From the NCBI GenBank assembly GCA_018907035.1, contig JACCIC010000207.1, positions 200,001 through 264,000 on the forward strand: a DNA stretch of 64,000 nt, in the 5' to 3' direction. The translations under genes and the position numbers were made by a program. Origin of the DNA: Sycobia sp. Sy_11 (Eukaryota > Arthropoda > Insecta > Hymenoptera > Epichrysomallidae). The notes under the pieces were generated by a model. That model was not told where the DNA came from. It did not search any database and saw only the letters and a list, made by a program, of their open reading frames with translations. Numbering within the stretch: the stretch's first letter is position 1; the number at the start of each line of letters is the position of its first letter. Positions 55,972 through 64,000 of this stretch are shown in pieces.

Positions 55972-56441
55972 TCTAAGAAAGTGATAAAATGACATTTCAT
56001 AATAATATTCCATTATTACTAATTTAAACAAAGGAAAATATTTAAAATTCAGTCTTCTTCTGTTTCATTCCAACTATACCATTTCCCATTTATTTTTATT
56101 TTTGAAGAACCTATTCTTGTTTCGCATCCCTTCTCTACTCCTTTACTCGCCATTAACTTCCATCCACTGCATCGCCTGTGTTTCGCTCTTTTCTTTCAAT
56201 AAATGCTTTATTCAGAAAAAAATTATTTTACATATAGAAAATGTAAACAAAACCATTATACATATAATATTTGTAAAAATAGTGGTAATTCACAAGGGAA
56301 GGAAAGGGAAGGGAACTCACGCTAATCAAGCACCGCAAAGGGAACAGATTTTACTATATCCATGTCGTTCTTCGTGGGTAATGCTAAAAGTAAATAAGAA
56401 AATTCAAAGTAAAATATCCTTGAAGGGCATTGTCAAGGCCG
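55967..56441. other. spacer
   Basis: No recognised feature. The plus open frame at 56102-56548 runs from here into a MITE and is not supported as a gene. Confidence 0.4.
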
Positions 56442-56827
56442 TACAGAGTGTCACCGTTGTATGCAACTTGATAAAGGTAGTAGCTTCTGTGCTACAAAAA
56501 TTAGGAATTTCCTATGCCAAGAGGTTTCCAGACCTTGTTCAAGGTTAAATGACCTTATATGATTATCAAGGTCATCCTTAAACCATGACTTGAGTACATG
56601 TTTCGACATAAAATTTTCTGCTCTTTCGATTTCCGTTGCTAAAAATAGGGGTTCCCATTTGAAAAAAACATAGTTGTCCCTGAAATAGCCATGAAAATGA
56701 AGGTCAAATCCAAGGTCACTATTAAATTTCTTGATAAAAGTTAGCTCTAGATTGACCTTGACCGTGTCCAAAATCAGTTTACCTGGAAAATTATTAAGGT
56801 GTTCCGCGATTTTTTGGACACCCTGTA
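56442..56827. mobile_element. MITE with TACAGRGTGTC terminal repeats and AAGGTCA motifs
   Basis: A 386-bp element begins TACAGAGTGTCACC and ends GGACACCCTGTA, inverted ends differing at few positions. Inside are several AAGGTCA/TGACCTT motifs, including TCAAGGTCA-type sites in both orientations. The 156-codon minus open frame at 56451-56921 overlaps it, extends beyond one end and resembles no protein I know, so I treat it as chance. Confidence 0.65.
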
Positions 56828-57190
56828 GATTTACTTTTTTCTGTTTAATTAATAAAGTAAATTTTTGATAAAAACTGTTAAGCCAATCTGAATTCTGAAA
56901 CTTACACGAATTAGTACTCATACATATTTATATATACTTAACTATGTAAAAATTTATTTGAATACTTTCTTTTGTTTCAATTAGAAATAATAAAACCATA
57001 AGTTGCTTTTTAAGAATCGCATATTTATGTGTAATTGACTGATAAATCTAATTAGGAAAACATTTCATTTACATTTATATAAATAGAATATATTGATTAT
57101 ATAGATAAATGTATTCTACTAAAGACAAGGTTCAAATGATAAATCGAATTCACCATACTTGCCTTATTTTATATCGTACGAAGTAAGTGT
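56828..57190. other. AT-rich spacer
   Basis: No recognised feature. Confidence 0.4.
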
Positions 57191-57195
57191 ACAGA

Positions 57196-57438
57196 GATTA
57201 TACGAGGTGTGTTCAAATAATAAGGGGACTGAAAATTTCGAGGGCTACGTCTGTTCGATTTTTTTTTATTTTTTATTGGTACAAGTGTACCAAGTATATA
57301 TTCACGGCATTTGTTCTATAGCATTATTCGTTTGTTTGTAACAGGAATAAAAATATATATGGGTTTTTCGTGCTTGGCGATTTTCTTACCAAAAAAATGC
57401 AGCAAAGAGTTTACATTAAATTTTGTGTGAAAAATGGA
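57196..57438 (+). pseudogene. mariner 5' end with transposase N-terminus
   Basis: It begins with a mariner-type end (TACGAGGTGTGTTCAAATAA), then an untranslated part matching 17100-17175 (minus), and the translation start. The frame MQQRVYIKFCVKNGIEF matches the mariner at 16250-17175 (CIDFCVKNGIQC). It is cut at about 57438, where LINE ORF1 sequence on the other strand begins. Confidence 0.8.
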
Positions 57439-57902
57439 ATTGAATTCCCAAAACTAAAAAGACTGGTATCTGAGCACAGACTCGGCGTAGTCTGAGTCAC
57501 CACTTCATGAGTACCAGGACGTTGATACTGTAATAGATCATCCTCTGCCATACTGATGCATTTGTATGAGGCATTAATAGAACGAGCAAGACCCTTAATG
57601 GTCTTGTGCACGTTATGCCTATCTTTAACAAAGTCCAACAATTGGCTGATCTTCTCACCAAGTCGCTCCAGATGATTGTTTCTGCGCGTGATGGAGATTT
57701 CTGAATCCGTCGTTTCTTGATCCATCATGACATCTTCTTTAGTACCCAGTGTACTATCTATGATTATGTTTGATTTGCCCTCCCCAGAATCCGAGGCGCT
57801 ACCACCGACCATAGAGGCTTGCACTCTATCGGAATCGGTGAGGAGATTGACCGGTCTTGCCGGAGTTACTCCCTGGGGTATATCCTTGTTTATACCAAAC
57901 AT
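57411..57902 (-). pseudogene. R1-clade LINE ORF1, N-terminal half (copy B)
   Basis: From an ATG at 57902 the frame reads a Gag-like N-terminus, including TTDSEISITRRNNHLERLGE and KISQLLDFVKDRHNVHKTIK, typical of ORF1 in R1-clade LINEs. It breaks at about 57438 at the mariner relic. Copy A (61281-61907) holds the complementary C-terminal half with zinc knuckles. It has the same orientation as copy A and lies downstream of its poly-A tail. Confidence 0.75.
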
Positions 57903-58065
57903 TAGTCATAATTGGCCTTAAGTTCGGGAGGCCCGCCCTATTAGCTTTTTCGGTCCGCCCTGAGTATTTTATTTCCTCAGTGCCCCCTACAAATTGTAGC
58001 GAGCCATCCCCTATCCGCAACCTGGGGAGGCGCCAGATGGGAGAAAGCAACAAAACTCCACACTG
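57903..58065 (-). mobile_element. 5' UTR of R1-clade LINE copy B
   Basis: A GC-richer leader lies between the ORF1 start and the (GT)n tract at 58066-58080. Because it abuts the microsatellite, its end is probably the true 5' end of the element. Confidence 0.55.
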
Positions 58066-58080
58066 GTGTGTGTGTGTGTG
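58066..58080. repeat. (GT)n at LINE junction
   Basis: A short GT tract between the 5' end of copy B and the poly-A tail of copy A; probable remnant of the target microsatellite. Confidence 0.85.
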
Positions 58081-58281
58081 TTTTTTTTTTTTTTTTATTA
58101 GGCGTAGGCAGAGCAAGCTCTGCACTAGTGGCCTCTCGAAACCAGCATCCCGCCGGAACTATCCGGGAATATTACTTCGGCGGGGCTGTTAATTAGCCTA
58201 TACGACTCATCTTCTTATGACACTATCCTACGTCCCCCATCCACACAGGTGATCAGGGGTTCGGTGTTCGTCCTCTGTATC

Positions 58282-61200
58282 TTAAAATAGGATCAGTTGG
58301 CCTGGTTCATCCTGGGCCATTCGCCTAGTTCTATCGGCATATCTAAGTTTGGTCATCACCTCTTTTGCGAAACTGGCTACTGCCTTCCAGTTTTCAGAAG
58401 ATTCCAGCATTATTGATAGGATGCTCTCTGGTCTTATTGGCTTATTGATGATGTTCATCAAGTGCTCACGTTGTGTTCTAAAACGAGGACAGCTCACCAA
58501 TATATGCTCAGCATCCTCGACCAAAGTCGGACAGATGGGGCAGAGATCATTATTATCCAGGTGAAAGCGGTGGAAATAGGACCTAAAACAACCATGTCCA
58601 GTCAACAACTGAGTTAGGTGGAAATCTAATTCCCCGTGTTTCCTGTTGATCCATCTGTGTATGTCTGGGAGGATACGATAAGTCCATCGGCCTTTGCTAG
58701 AATCGGTCCATCGTTTTTGCCATATTTCTATAGAACGATGACGTTCCACATTTTTAGCACCTTGTAGGGAATCCACTGCGGCCTTACATATGTTATGCAG
58801 CCTAGCCAGTTCATCTGCAGCTAAATCGAAAGGAAGAATTCCGGCAAGTACCTCAGCTGCGTCGGTGGATACCGTCCTGTAACCACTAATAATACGTATA
58901 CAGGAGCAACGACGGGTCGCAATGGCCAACTCACAATACGATTTAATTCCGCATGCATGATGCCAGATTGGTGCTGCATACATGCTGACAGAATTAACAA
59001 CATACGCTAATAGTTTCCTCTGGGGTGGACGTGGGCCACCAATGTTAGGCATGAGCCGACACAAGGCAGCTGAAACTCGTTGCGCTTTTTCGCCAGATAT
59101 CTTTAGATGTTCTTTGAAGTTTAACCTGGCATCAAGCTGGACACCCAAGTATCGTAAAGATGGCGCAGAACTAATGCGGCAGCTACCAACTTTAAGAGTA
59201 ATACTATCTACCTTCTTACGACTGCTGACAAGAACTACTTCTGTCTTGTGCTCGGCTAATTGTAGACCAGCCGTCTTAATCCATCTACTGATGTTGCTGA
59301 TTGCCTCATTGGCATTTTCAGTAAGTTCATCACGGGTCTTAGCCGCCACTACTAGAGCGATATCGTCGGCGTACCCTACTGTTATTGAACCAGGCGGTTG
59401 TGGAATCCTCAACACGCCATCATACATAATATTCCACAATATAGGTCCCATAACTGAGCCCTGGGGGACTCCCGCAGTAACCTTATGCGATACAGTGCCT
59501 TCATCCGTTCGGTATAATATTATCCTATTCTCAAAGTAGCTGGCCACGACATTCTGTAAATAACCAGGTACTCCGAACTCTTTAAGAGAACTCATAATAG
59601 AAGACCAGCGCGCTGAATTAAAGGCATTCTTGACATCTAGAGCGACAATGGCACAATACTGTTTAGTGCCACCTTTCCATCTCTTACCACTGATTGCATT
59701 TCTTGCAGTACACACTACCAGTTTAATGGCATCGACTGTTGATTTTGATTTCCGAAATCCAAATTGGCGTGAGGATAAGCCGTGCAATCCTTCAGTGAAT
59801 GCTTCCAGTCGGCTACATATTATTTTTTCAAATATTTTACCTACCGTGTCGAGCATACACAATGGCCTGTATGATGAAGGATCATCAAGTGGCTTATTGC
59901 CCTTAGGTAACAGGACTAACCTTTGAGTTTTCCAGCAATCAGGAAAAATACCCTCAAGAAGACAAGCATTATATACTTTTAGAAATATAGCTGGATTCTT
60001 CTGAATCGCCAACTTAACTGCCACATTAGGGATACCATCAGGGCCAGGGGCAGCATTGTCTCTAGTCTTAGCGTAAGCATTATGTAGCTCCATTTCTGTT
60101 ATAGGAGTTATATCGTCCGAGTGTTGCGTGCGCAGTACAGTCCCATGAATGTCATTGGGAAAGAGAGCGGAAACAATCTTATCAATCAATACCGTGCTAG
60201 TGGGTTGTATTGGTGTCCTACTCAATCGTGCCATGACTGTTTTGTATGGTCGTCCCCATAAGTCATTGTTGGCCTCTGCACACAGTTCAAGCCAGCATCG
60301 ACGCTTGCTTGCCTTAATGGCCTTGACAAGCACTCTCTGTGCTTCTTTAAATAAACTATTAAACGTATCACGGTGGGTGCGGGCTCTCTGGGCAAGTCTA
60401 CGTGCGCGATGACATTGTTTGCGCAATTCTGCAATTTCATTTGTCCACCAGTAGACAGATTGACGATGTTTAAATCCGCTCTTAGTCCTAGTCATCGATG
60501 CATCACATGCTTCAGAGATATGCTTCATGAGTGCATTTGCCAGATGGCCTGGTGCACCATATTCTAAACGCTCTTCTGATATTATAGTGGCGAACACTTC
60601 ACAGTCTAGCGATCTGATGTTCCATTTCCGTGTGGGCATCCACTCGTTGCACTTGTTCTTTACTTTCTTCTCTGCAATCTCATACAAGATCGCCCTGTGA
60701 TCACTGTGGGTGTAAAGGTCGCTTACTCTCCAATTAAGGATCCGCTGAATCAAGTCATCACTGGCGAATGTTACATCAATGACTGATTGTTTATCACCCC
60801 TAATGAAAGTGGATTCAGATCCCTTATTAACCACGTGGAGTTGAAGAGAATTCAGGCCATCAAGCAGCATACTACCTCTGTTATTTGTTGAAGCGCTTCC
60901 CCAGGCTGTGGACCACGCGTTAAAATCGCCACCGATTAATAATGGTTTCTTGTCCATGGCTTCATCAACTAATTTAGCTACAAGGATTTCAAACTGCTTG
61001 TCCGTCAAGCTTGGAGGAGCATATACACTAAAGACGTATATTTCTTGTATTTTAGCCCAGGATATCAATTCGCTCCGATGACTCGACTGCTTTAGTACCT
61101 GCCTATTTTGACCAATCCAGAGGGCAGCTCTATTGCTTGTGTCACTTATCCAGCGCTGTGGTCTGACCCTGTCACAATATGGTTCGGAGATTACAGCAAT

Positions 61201-61284
61201 GTCTATTCTTAGCTCCTTTATTGTCTGTTTCAGCAGGTCATGAGCTGCTACGCAATGGTTGGTATTCAGTTGGAGTATTTTCAT
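58282..61284 (-). CDS. LINE ORF2: endonuclease and reverse transcriptase, intact
   Basis: A 1000-codon frame. Residues 1-200 are an APE-type endonuclease with LNTN (N7), ISEP (E34), GGDFNAWS (D120, N122), VIDVTF (D170) and SDHRAI (D195, H196). Residues about 415-780 are the reverse transcriptase, with GPDGIPN, SYRPLCMLD, GFRKSKSTVDA, VALDVKNAFN (D550), AGVPQGSVMGPILWN and YADD (638-641). The C-terminus has a CPIC...HILVSC zinc knuckle (915-932). All expected catalytic residues are present. The start ATG overlaps the ORF1 stop as ATGA, typical of R1-type coupled translation. The length is normal for the clade, so the copy is possibly recent. Confidence 0.95.
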   Translation of the reverse strand: MKILQLNTNHCVAAHDLLKQTIKELRIDIAVISEPYCDRVRPQRWISDTSNRAALWIGQNRQVLKQSSHRSELISWAKIQEIYVFSVYAPPSLTDKQFEILVAKLVDEAMDKKPLLIGGDFNAWSTAWGSASTNNRGSMLLDGLNSLQLHVVNKGSESTFIRGDKQSVIDVTFASDDLIQRILNWRVSDLYTHSDHRAILYEIAEKKVKNKCNEWMPTRKWNIRSLDCEVFATIISEERLEYGAPGHLANALMKHISEACDASMTRTKSGFKHRQSVYWWTNEIAELRKQCHRARRLAQRARTHRDTFNSLFKEAQRVLVKAIKASKRRCWLELCAEANNDLWGRPYKTVMARLSRTPIQPTSTVLIDKIVSALFPNDIHGTVLRTQHSDDITPITEMELHNAYAKTRDNAAPGPDGIPNVAVKLAIQKNPAIFLKVYNACLLEGIFPDCWKTQRLVLLPKGNKPLDDPSSYRPLCMLDTVGKIFEKIICSRLEAFTEGLHGLSSRQFGFRKSKSTVDAIKLVVCTARNAISGKRWKGGTKQYCAIVALDVKNAFNSARWSSIMSSLKEFGVPGYLQNVVASYFENRIILYRTDEGTVSHKVTAGVPQGSVMGPILWNIMYDGVLRIPQPPGSITVGYADDIALVVAAKTRDELTENANEAISNISRWIKTAGLQLAEHKTEVVLVSSRKKVDSITLKVGSCRISSAPSLRYLGVQLDARLNFKEHLKISGEKAQRVSAALCRLMPNIGGPRPPQRKLLAYVVNSVSMYAAPIWHHACGIKSYCELAIATRRCSCIRIISGYRTVSTDAAEVLAGILPFDLAADELARLHNICKAAVDSLQGAKNVERHRSIEIWQKRWTDSSKGRWTYRILPDIHRWINRKHGELDFHLTQLLTGHGCFRSYFHRFHLDNNDLCPICPTLVEDAEHILVSCPRFRTQREHLMNIINKPIRPESILSIMLESSENWKAVASFAKEVMTKLRYADRTRRMAQDEPGQLILF

Positions 61285-61907
61285 GTTTTATGTCTGTTTA
61301 AAAACTCCACGGTAATCGGGCACTTATAGCTGTATGCTGGATGGTTAATCTCCTTTTTTCCTTCACATTTACAGAGTAAACAACAGGGCCCGTTTACACA
61401 CAGCTTGGATAGATGGTCTTTTCCACCGCAGTGCCTGCAAAGTTTAGTTCTGTCAGGGCCCGAGCACACGGACGCTAAATGGCCAATCTGCCAACACCTG
61501 AAGCAGCGCTTTATTTCTGTTTTTTTTCGAACTCTGCAGCTGACCCATCCGATTCGAACATGCCCTACACGTAGTAGCTCAGCTGCGTGGCTATATGGTA
61601 CAGACACCACCGCCGTCTGAGTACCCCCATAAGCTTGCCGCAAGGAACGAGCAATTAGTAGGTTAGTCTCCTTTAGCTCGAGGTGTGTTCTCAGAGCCTC
61701 TAATACTTCATCCTTTGAAGTGACCTCATCTATACCTTTAATCTCCAATGTAATGAGATTACTCAGGACCGAAGTGGATGCGCTATGGCCAACCTTAGAT
61801 TCAACAATGCGTGCCAACTCATGTGCATCTTTGGCTGTCCGTTCCAACTGAAGTACAAGGGCACCGCTTGCATTTCTACGTATCCTGTTAACCTCATTCT
61901 TGACATG
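61281..61907 (-). CDS. LINE ORF1 (gag-like), C-terminal part
   Basis: The frame holds the C-terminal part of an R1-clade ORF1: an RRM-like region (LQLERTAKDAHELARIVESK) followed by zinc knuckles CFRCWQIGHLASVC, CRHCGGKDHLSKLC and a third CLLCKC...H type. It ends RHKT with the stop overlapping the ORF2 start. The open frame continues across the (CA)n tract to 62027 only by chance; the element proper starts at about 61907. The N-terminal half is absent here but present in copy B. Confidence 0.9.
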   Translation of the reverse strand, partial: HVKNEVNRIRRNASGALVLQLERTAKDAHELARIVESKVGHSASTSVLSNLITLEIKGIDEVTSKDEVLEALRTHLELKETNLLIARSLRQAYGGTQTAVVSVPYSHAAELLRVGHVRIGWVSCRVRKKTEIKRCFRCWQIGHLASVCSGPDRTKLCRHCGGKDHLSKLCVNGPCCLLCKCEGKKEINHPAYSYKCPITVEFLNRHKT

Positions 61908-61909
61908 AG

Positions 61910-61910
<1 letters not shown>

Positions 61911-61964
<54 letters not shown>
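61911..61964. repeat. (TG)n microsatellite, LINE target
   Basis: A TG tract of about 54 bp at the 5' junction of LINE copy A. The other side joins the envelope-bearing element. Confidence 0.97.
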
Positions 61965-61968
<4 letters not shown>

Positions 61969-61984
61969 TGTGAGTATGAATGTC

Positions 61985-63628
61985 TGTATAAGTACATCAA
62001 GGGATAATGCAAATTGTTTACAATCATATTATGAACAGAATAACCAGAAATACAACGTCTATCCGATTACTTTTGCTGCGTATTCAAATTCTGATGGTGA
62101 ATTGATCTTGGGAAACTGTCATAGTACAAGGACTCGTTAGAATCAGCTTAAGTGAACATTACAGTAGAGTAAGTCTCAGAGATGATAAAATGCATCTAGA
62201 CTCTGGTACGACTTGTGTTTTATCCGAGACATTTTGTATTGGTGTGATAAATGGTCACGCCATTTGGGAATCACTTCCCGATAATAATTTCCAGTTTAAT
62301 AAGTATAGTATATTATACGAAGGGGTTGCTAAAAAATGTTAGAATATAATGATCCAAGCCAAATTGTGTTTTCTGTATCAACTTAGGATTTAACGTTTAC
62401 TTCAAGATAAAAAAAAACAAGAAGAAAGAGTTTGCGGTTATGCTATAGTTAAGACCGAATGCCATAAATTAGTAATATTAGAAACAGAAAGAGGTAATTC
62501 GTTCGCCTCTCGAAACGCGGTCCCTACATCTAATATAGACATTTTTACATACGCAAATTCAAAATTTGTATTCGTGGATAAAAACATTAGGAAGCAGATG
62601 AAGGAACTAAATAAGGATGTAGTGATCCAAAGATGACCATTCGAGCAGCAAACTGAAGAATGCTCTCGCACTCGCAATGCACGTCCCTGACTAATTTGCC
62701 TACACTTTTGTGAAAGGATCTGGCTACGTGGCAGTAATCGCAGAAGACGTTATACACGTACTAAAATGTACCAGGCGAAGTTAAGATAAATCAAGATCAT
62801 AACCGGTACACTGAACTACGAGTGTGTCTTCAAAATGAACATATTTTTTTACTCCAAAAACCCATATTCTGAAAGATTACGGTACTAGGATATTTATAAT
62901 AGAATATTACCGATTTATTACAAGATAGAAGCTGAGTGGTATAAAATTACTCCCGATTTATCGGAGGTTATGGAGCCGACCATATTAAAACCACTGAAAA
63001 AGCCAACATGGAAATATACAAACCTTCAAAATTTAGCACCGAGTAGAATATACTCACCCAAGGAGTTGGAGCAATTAAAAAATAGAAACATGCTTCTCGC
63101 CGAAAAAGCAGCACTGCTTCACGAACTAGCTAGGGAAATATACAACCAACGCTTGGAATAGAATATGGAGCAAATTTATGACATTTGGTACCGCTACTGC
63201 AGGTATACTGGCTATTATAATAATAATACAAGGAATAAAAATACTCATCGAAATAATCATCAATGTATATACCCTGTAAAATATTTATGGTTGATCCACC
63301 CATCTATTCGCAGCAATATGGAATTCTGTTACTTACTTTAATAAACTTGAGTAAAATATTGAAAGAAGAAAAATCTAAACCAGAAGAAATGAAACATATA
63401 CAGAATGTCACCGAGCCAAATAAAGAAGCCGCCTTGAATTCTCCTAATCCTTACCAACCTCAATTTCAAAAGAAAGAATTCTTTTCCTTGAACCGTTAGA
63501 CCCCAATCTATCCGTGTAATGAGATTCGAGTTAATATTCACAGCGCAGAAGACAACATTGAGAATAATACACAAAGTGACAATTTCGTATCGTATGTCAA
63601 CTCACATCAATCGCCTATGTGGGGGGAG
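61985..63628 (+). pseudogene. chuvirus-like envelope glycoprotein relic of an LTR element
   Basis: Scattered plus-strand blocks resemble the glycoprotein shared by chuviruses and some BEL/Pao elements. They include an FVKGSGYVAVIAEDV-type stretch (about 62706-62750), a block with (T)PKTHILKDYGTRI (about 62858-62900) and the frame at 62970-63161 (PTWKY, then IYSPKELEQLKNRNM). After a frame break come a hydrophobic membrane segment (about 63184-63290) and a polar tail to 63499. Several stops and frameshifts show it is dead. It directly precedes a polypurine tract and LTR start, so it was the 3' gene of an LTR element. The family call is from memory of the pattern. Confidence 0.55.
63619..63628 (+). 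other. polypurine tract
   Basis: GTGGGGGGAG immediately precedes TGTGACGG, as expected for the plus-strand primer site next to a 3' LTR. Confidence 0.7.
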
Positions 63629-63660
63629 TGTGACGGACTACGAAACTTAAAATAAAAATA

Positions 63661-63663
<3 letters not shown>

Positions 63664-63705
<42 letters not shown>
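63664..63705. repeat. (TA)n microsatellite
   Basis: A TA tract of about 42 bp inside the presumed 3' LTR. Confidence 0.97.
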
Positions 63706-63707
<2 letters not shown>

Positions 63708-63769
63708 GAAGAACTCCGTCACCTTGTGACCTTCTATATTTTTACTAAACGCGGAAGTTTAAAATTACT

Positions 63770-63800
63770 ATACGTGTATGACTTACAGTCATACACGTAT
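63770..63800. repeat. perfect 13-bp palindrome
   Basis: ATACGTGTATGAC, loop TTACA, GTCATACACGTAT. It lies in the presumed U3 of the 3' LTR. Confidence 0.9.
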
Positions 63801-64000
63801 GCATATACACATATAGGTTACCTATTATATTATTATATATTCATACTATTATTATATATAACTATTAAGATTACAATTCCTTTAACATAAGTAGAAAGTG
63901 TAATATCTAGGGATATTCACATAAACTTTTTAATCATAATCTATAAGATGAAACTATAATAATTCTAAATATAATCATATTTATTCATAAATTTGGTTAT

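Larger units (their letters stand above)
58081..61910 (-). mobile_element. R1-clade non-LTR retrotransposon inserted in (TG)n (copy A)
   Basis: Minus-strand LINE with the C-terminal part of ORF1, a complete ORF2, a 3' UTR of about 185 bp and a poly-A tail (T16 at 58081-58096). Both ends meet GT/TG repeats (58066-58080 and 61911-61964), so it sits inside a TG/CA microsatellite. It is 5' truncated in ORF1. Motif content places it in the R1 clade, in which some families are known to target (AC)n or (ACAY)n repeats. Confidence 0.9.
63629..64000 (+). mobile_element. 3' LTR start of the envelope-bearing element (runs off the window)
   Basis: It begins TGTGACGGAC after the polypurine tract. It includes a (TA)n tract (63664-63705), a perfect palindrome (63770-63800) and AT-rich sequence. 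The end lies outside the window, so LTR length and target duplication cannot be checked. Confidence 0.6.

Noticed and set aside
56102..56548. 148-codon plus-strand open frame
   Set aside because: It runs from AT-rich spacer into the same MITE; composition is low-complexity and no family is recognised.
56451..56921. 156-codon minus-strand open frame
   Set aside because: It overlaps a MITE with inverted ends, runs past one end of it, and has no recognisable protein pattern.

Overview
The window is nuclear DNA from an AT-rich animal genome, most likely an insect and possibly a hymenopteran. The evidence is the mobile-element mix (mariner, Tc1, BEL/Pao, Copia with an internal-initiator-tRNA-type primer site, R1-clade LINEs, Penelope-like elements, a chuvirus-type envelope relic), a eukaryotic tRNA-Gly, GT-AG splice signals and very many (TA)n tracts. 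The species cannot be fixed from the sequence. Host coding sequence is almost absent: one convincing first coding exon (22886-23001, with a GC-richer upstream region), one weak candidate second exon (27526-27570) and one tRNA-Gly(UCC) at 23741-23812.

Layout. 1-5.1 kb: Penelope-like (PLE) 3' parts, a decayed R1-like LINE tail, a GC-rich GA/CT-repeat segment and an LTR-element gag relic. 6.5-8.2 kb: two mariner relics. 8.3-10.9 kb: a decayed BEL/Pao element (-). 10.9-16.0 kb: a patchwork of PLE, R1-like LINE, Ty3/gypsy reverse transcriptase and an RNase H-bearing LINE, with an inverted duplication. 16.2-20.4 kb: a mariner, a Tc1-like relic and a LINE in which ORF1 is fused by deletion to the reverse transcriptase. 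20.4-29.5 kb: mostly AT-rich non-coding DNA with the host exon, the tRNA and a PLE pair in inverted arrangement carrying a MITE. 29.5-31.2 kb: a 1.7-kb quasi-palindrome. 31.2-38.6 kb: a PLE cluster broken by a solo Copia LTR, two unrelated long solo LTRs and a SINE. 38.7-41.1 kb: small foldback structures, a Tc1 relic and an LTR-like promoter with tandem repeats. 44.6-46.1 kb: a second PLE lineage with inverted flanks, hit by a SINE and a 57-bp retroposed fragment. 47.6-48.5 kb: a minisatellite and a mariner. 49.0-55.9 kb: a long LTR with a 5.6-kb Copia element nested in it. 56.4-58.1 kb: a MITE, a mariner end and the 5' end of an R1-clade LINE. 58.1-61.9 kb: an R1-clade LINE with an intact 1000-residue ORF2, inserted in a (TG)n microsatellite. 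62.0-64.0 kb: the 3' end of an LTR element with a chuvirus-like envelope glycoprotein relic, polypurine tract and 3' LTR start.

Nothing works as a gene cluster. The coherent units are the mobile elements. The most informative are the microsatellite-targeted R1-clade LINE (two copies in tandem, both bounded by (TG)n), a roughly 200-bp tRNA-derived SINE in three copies with target duplications, two PLE lineages with hammerhead-like cores and a short intron, the long quasi-palindrome, and the stack of nested LTR insertions. I found no unequivocally new biological system. The candidates worth checking are listed as findings.
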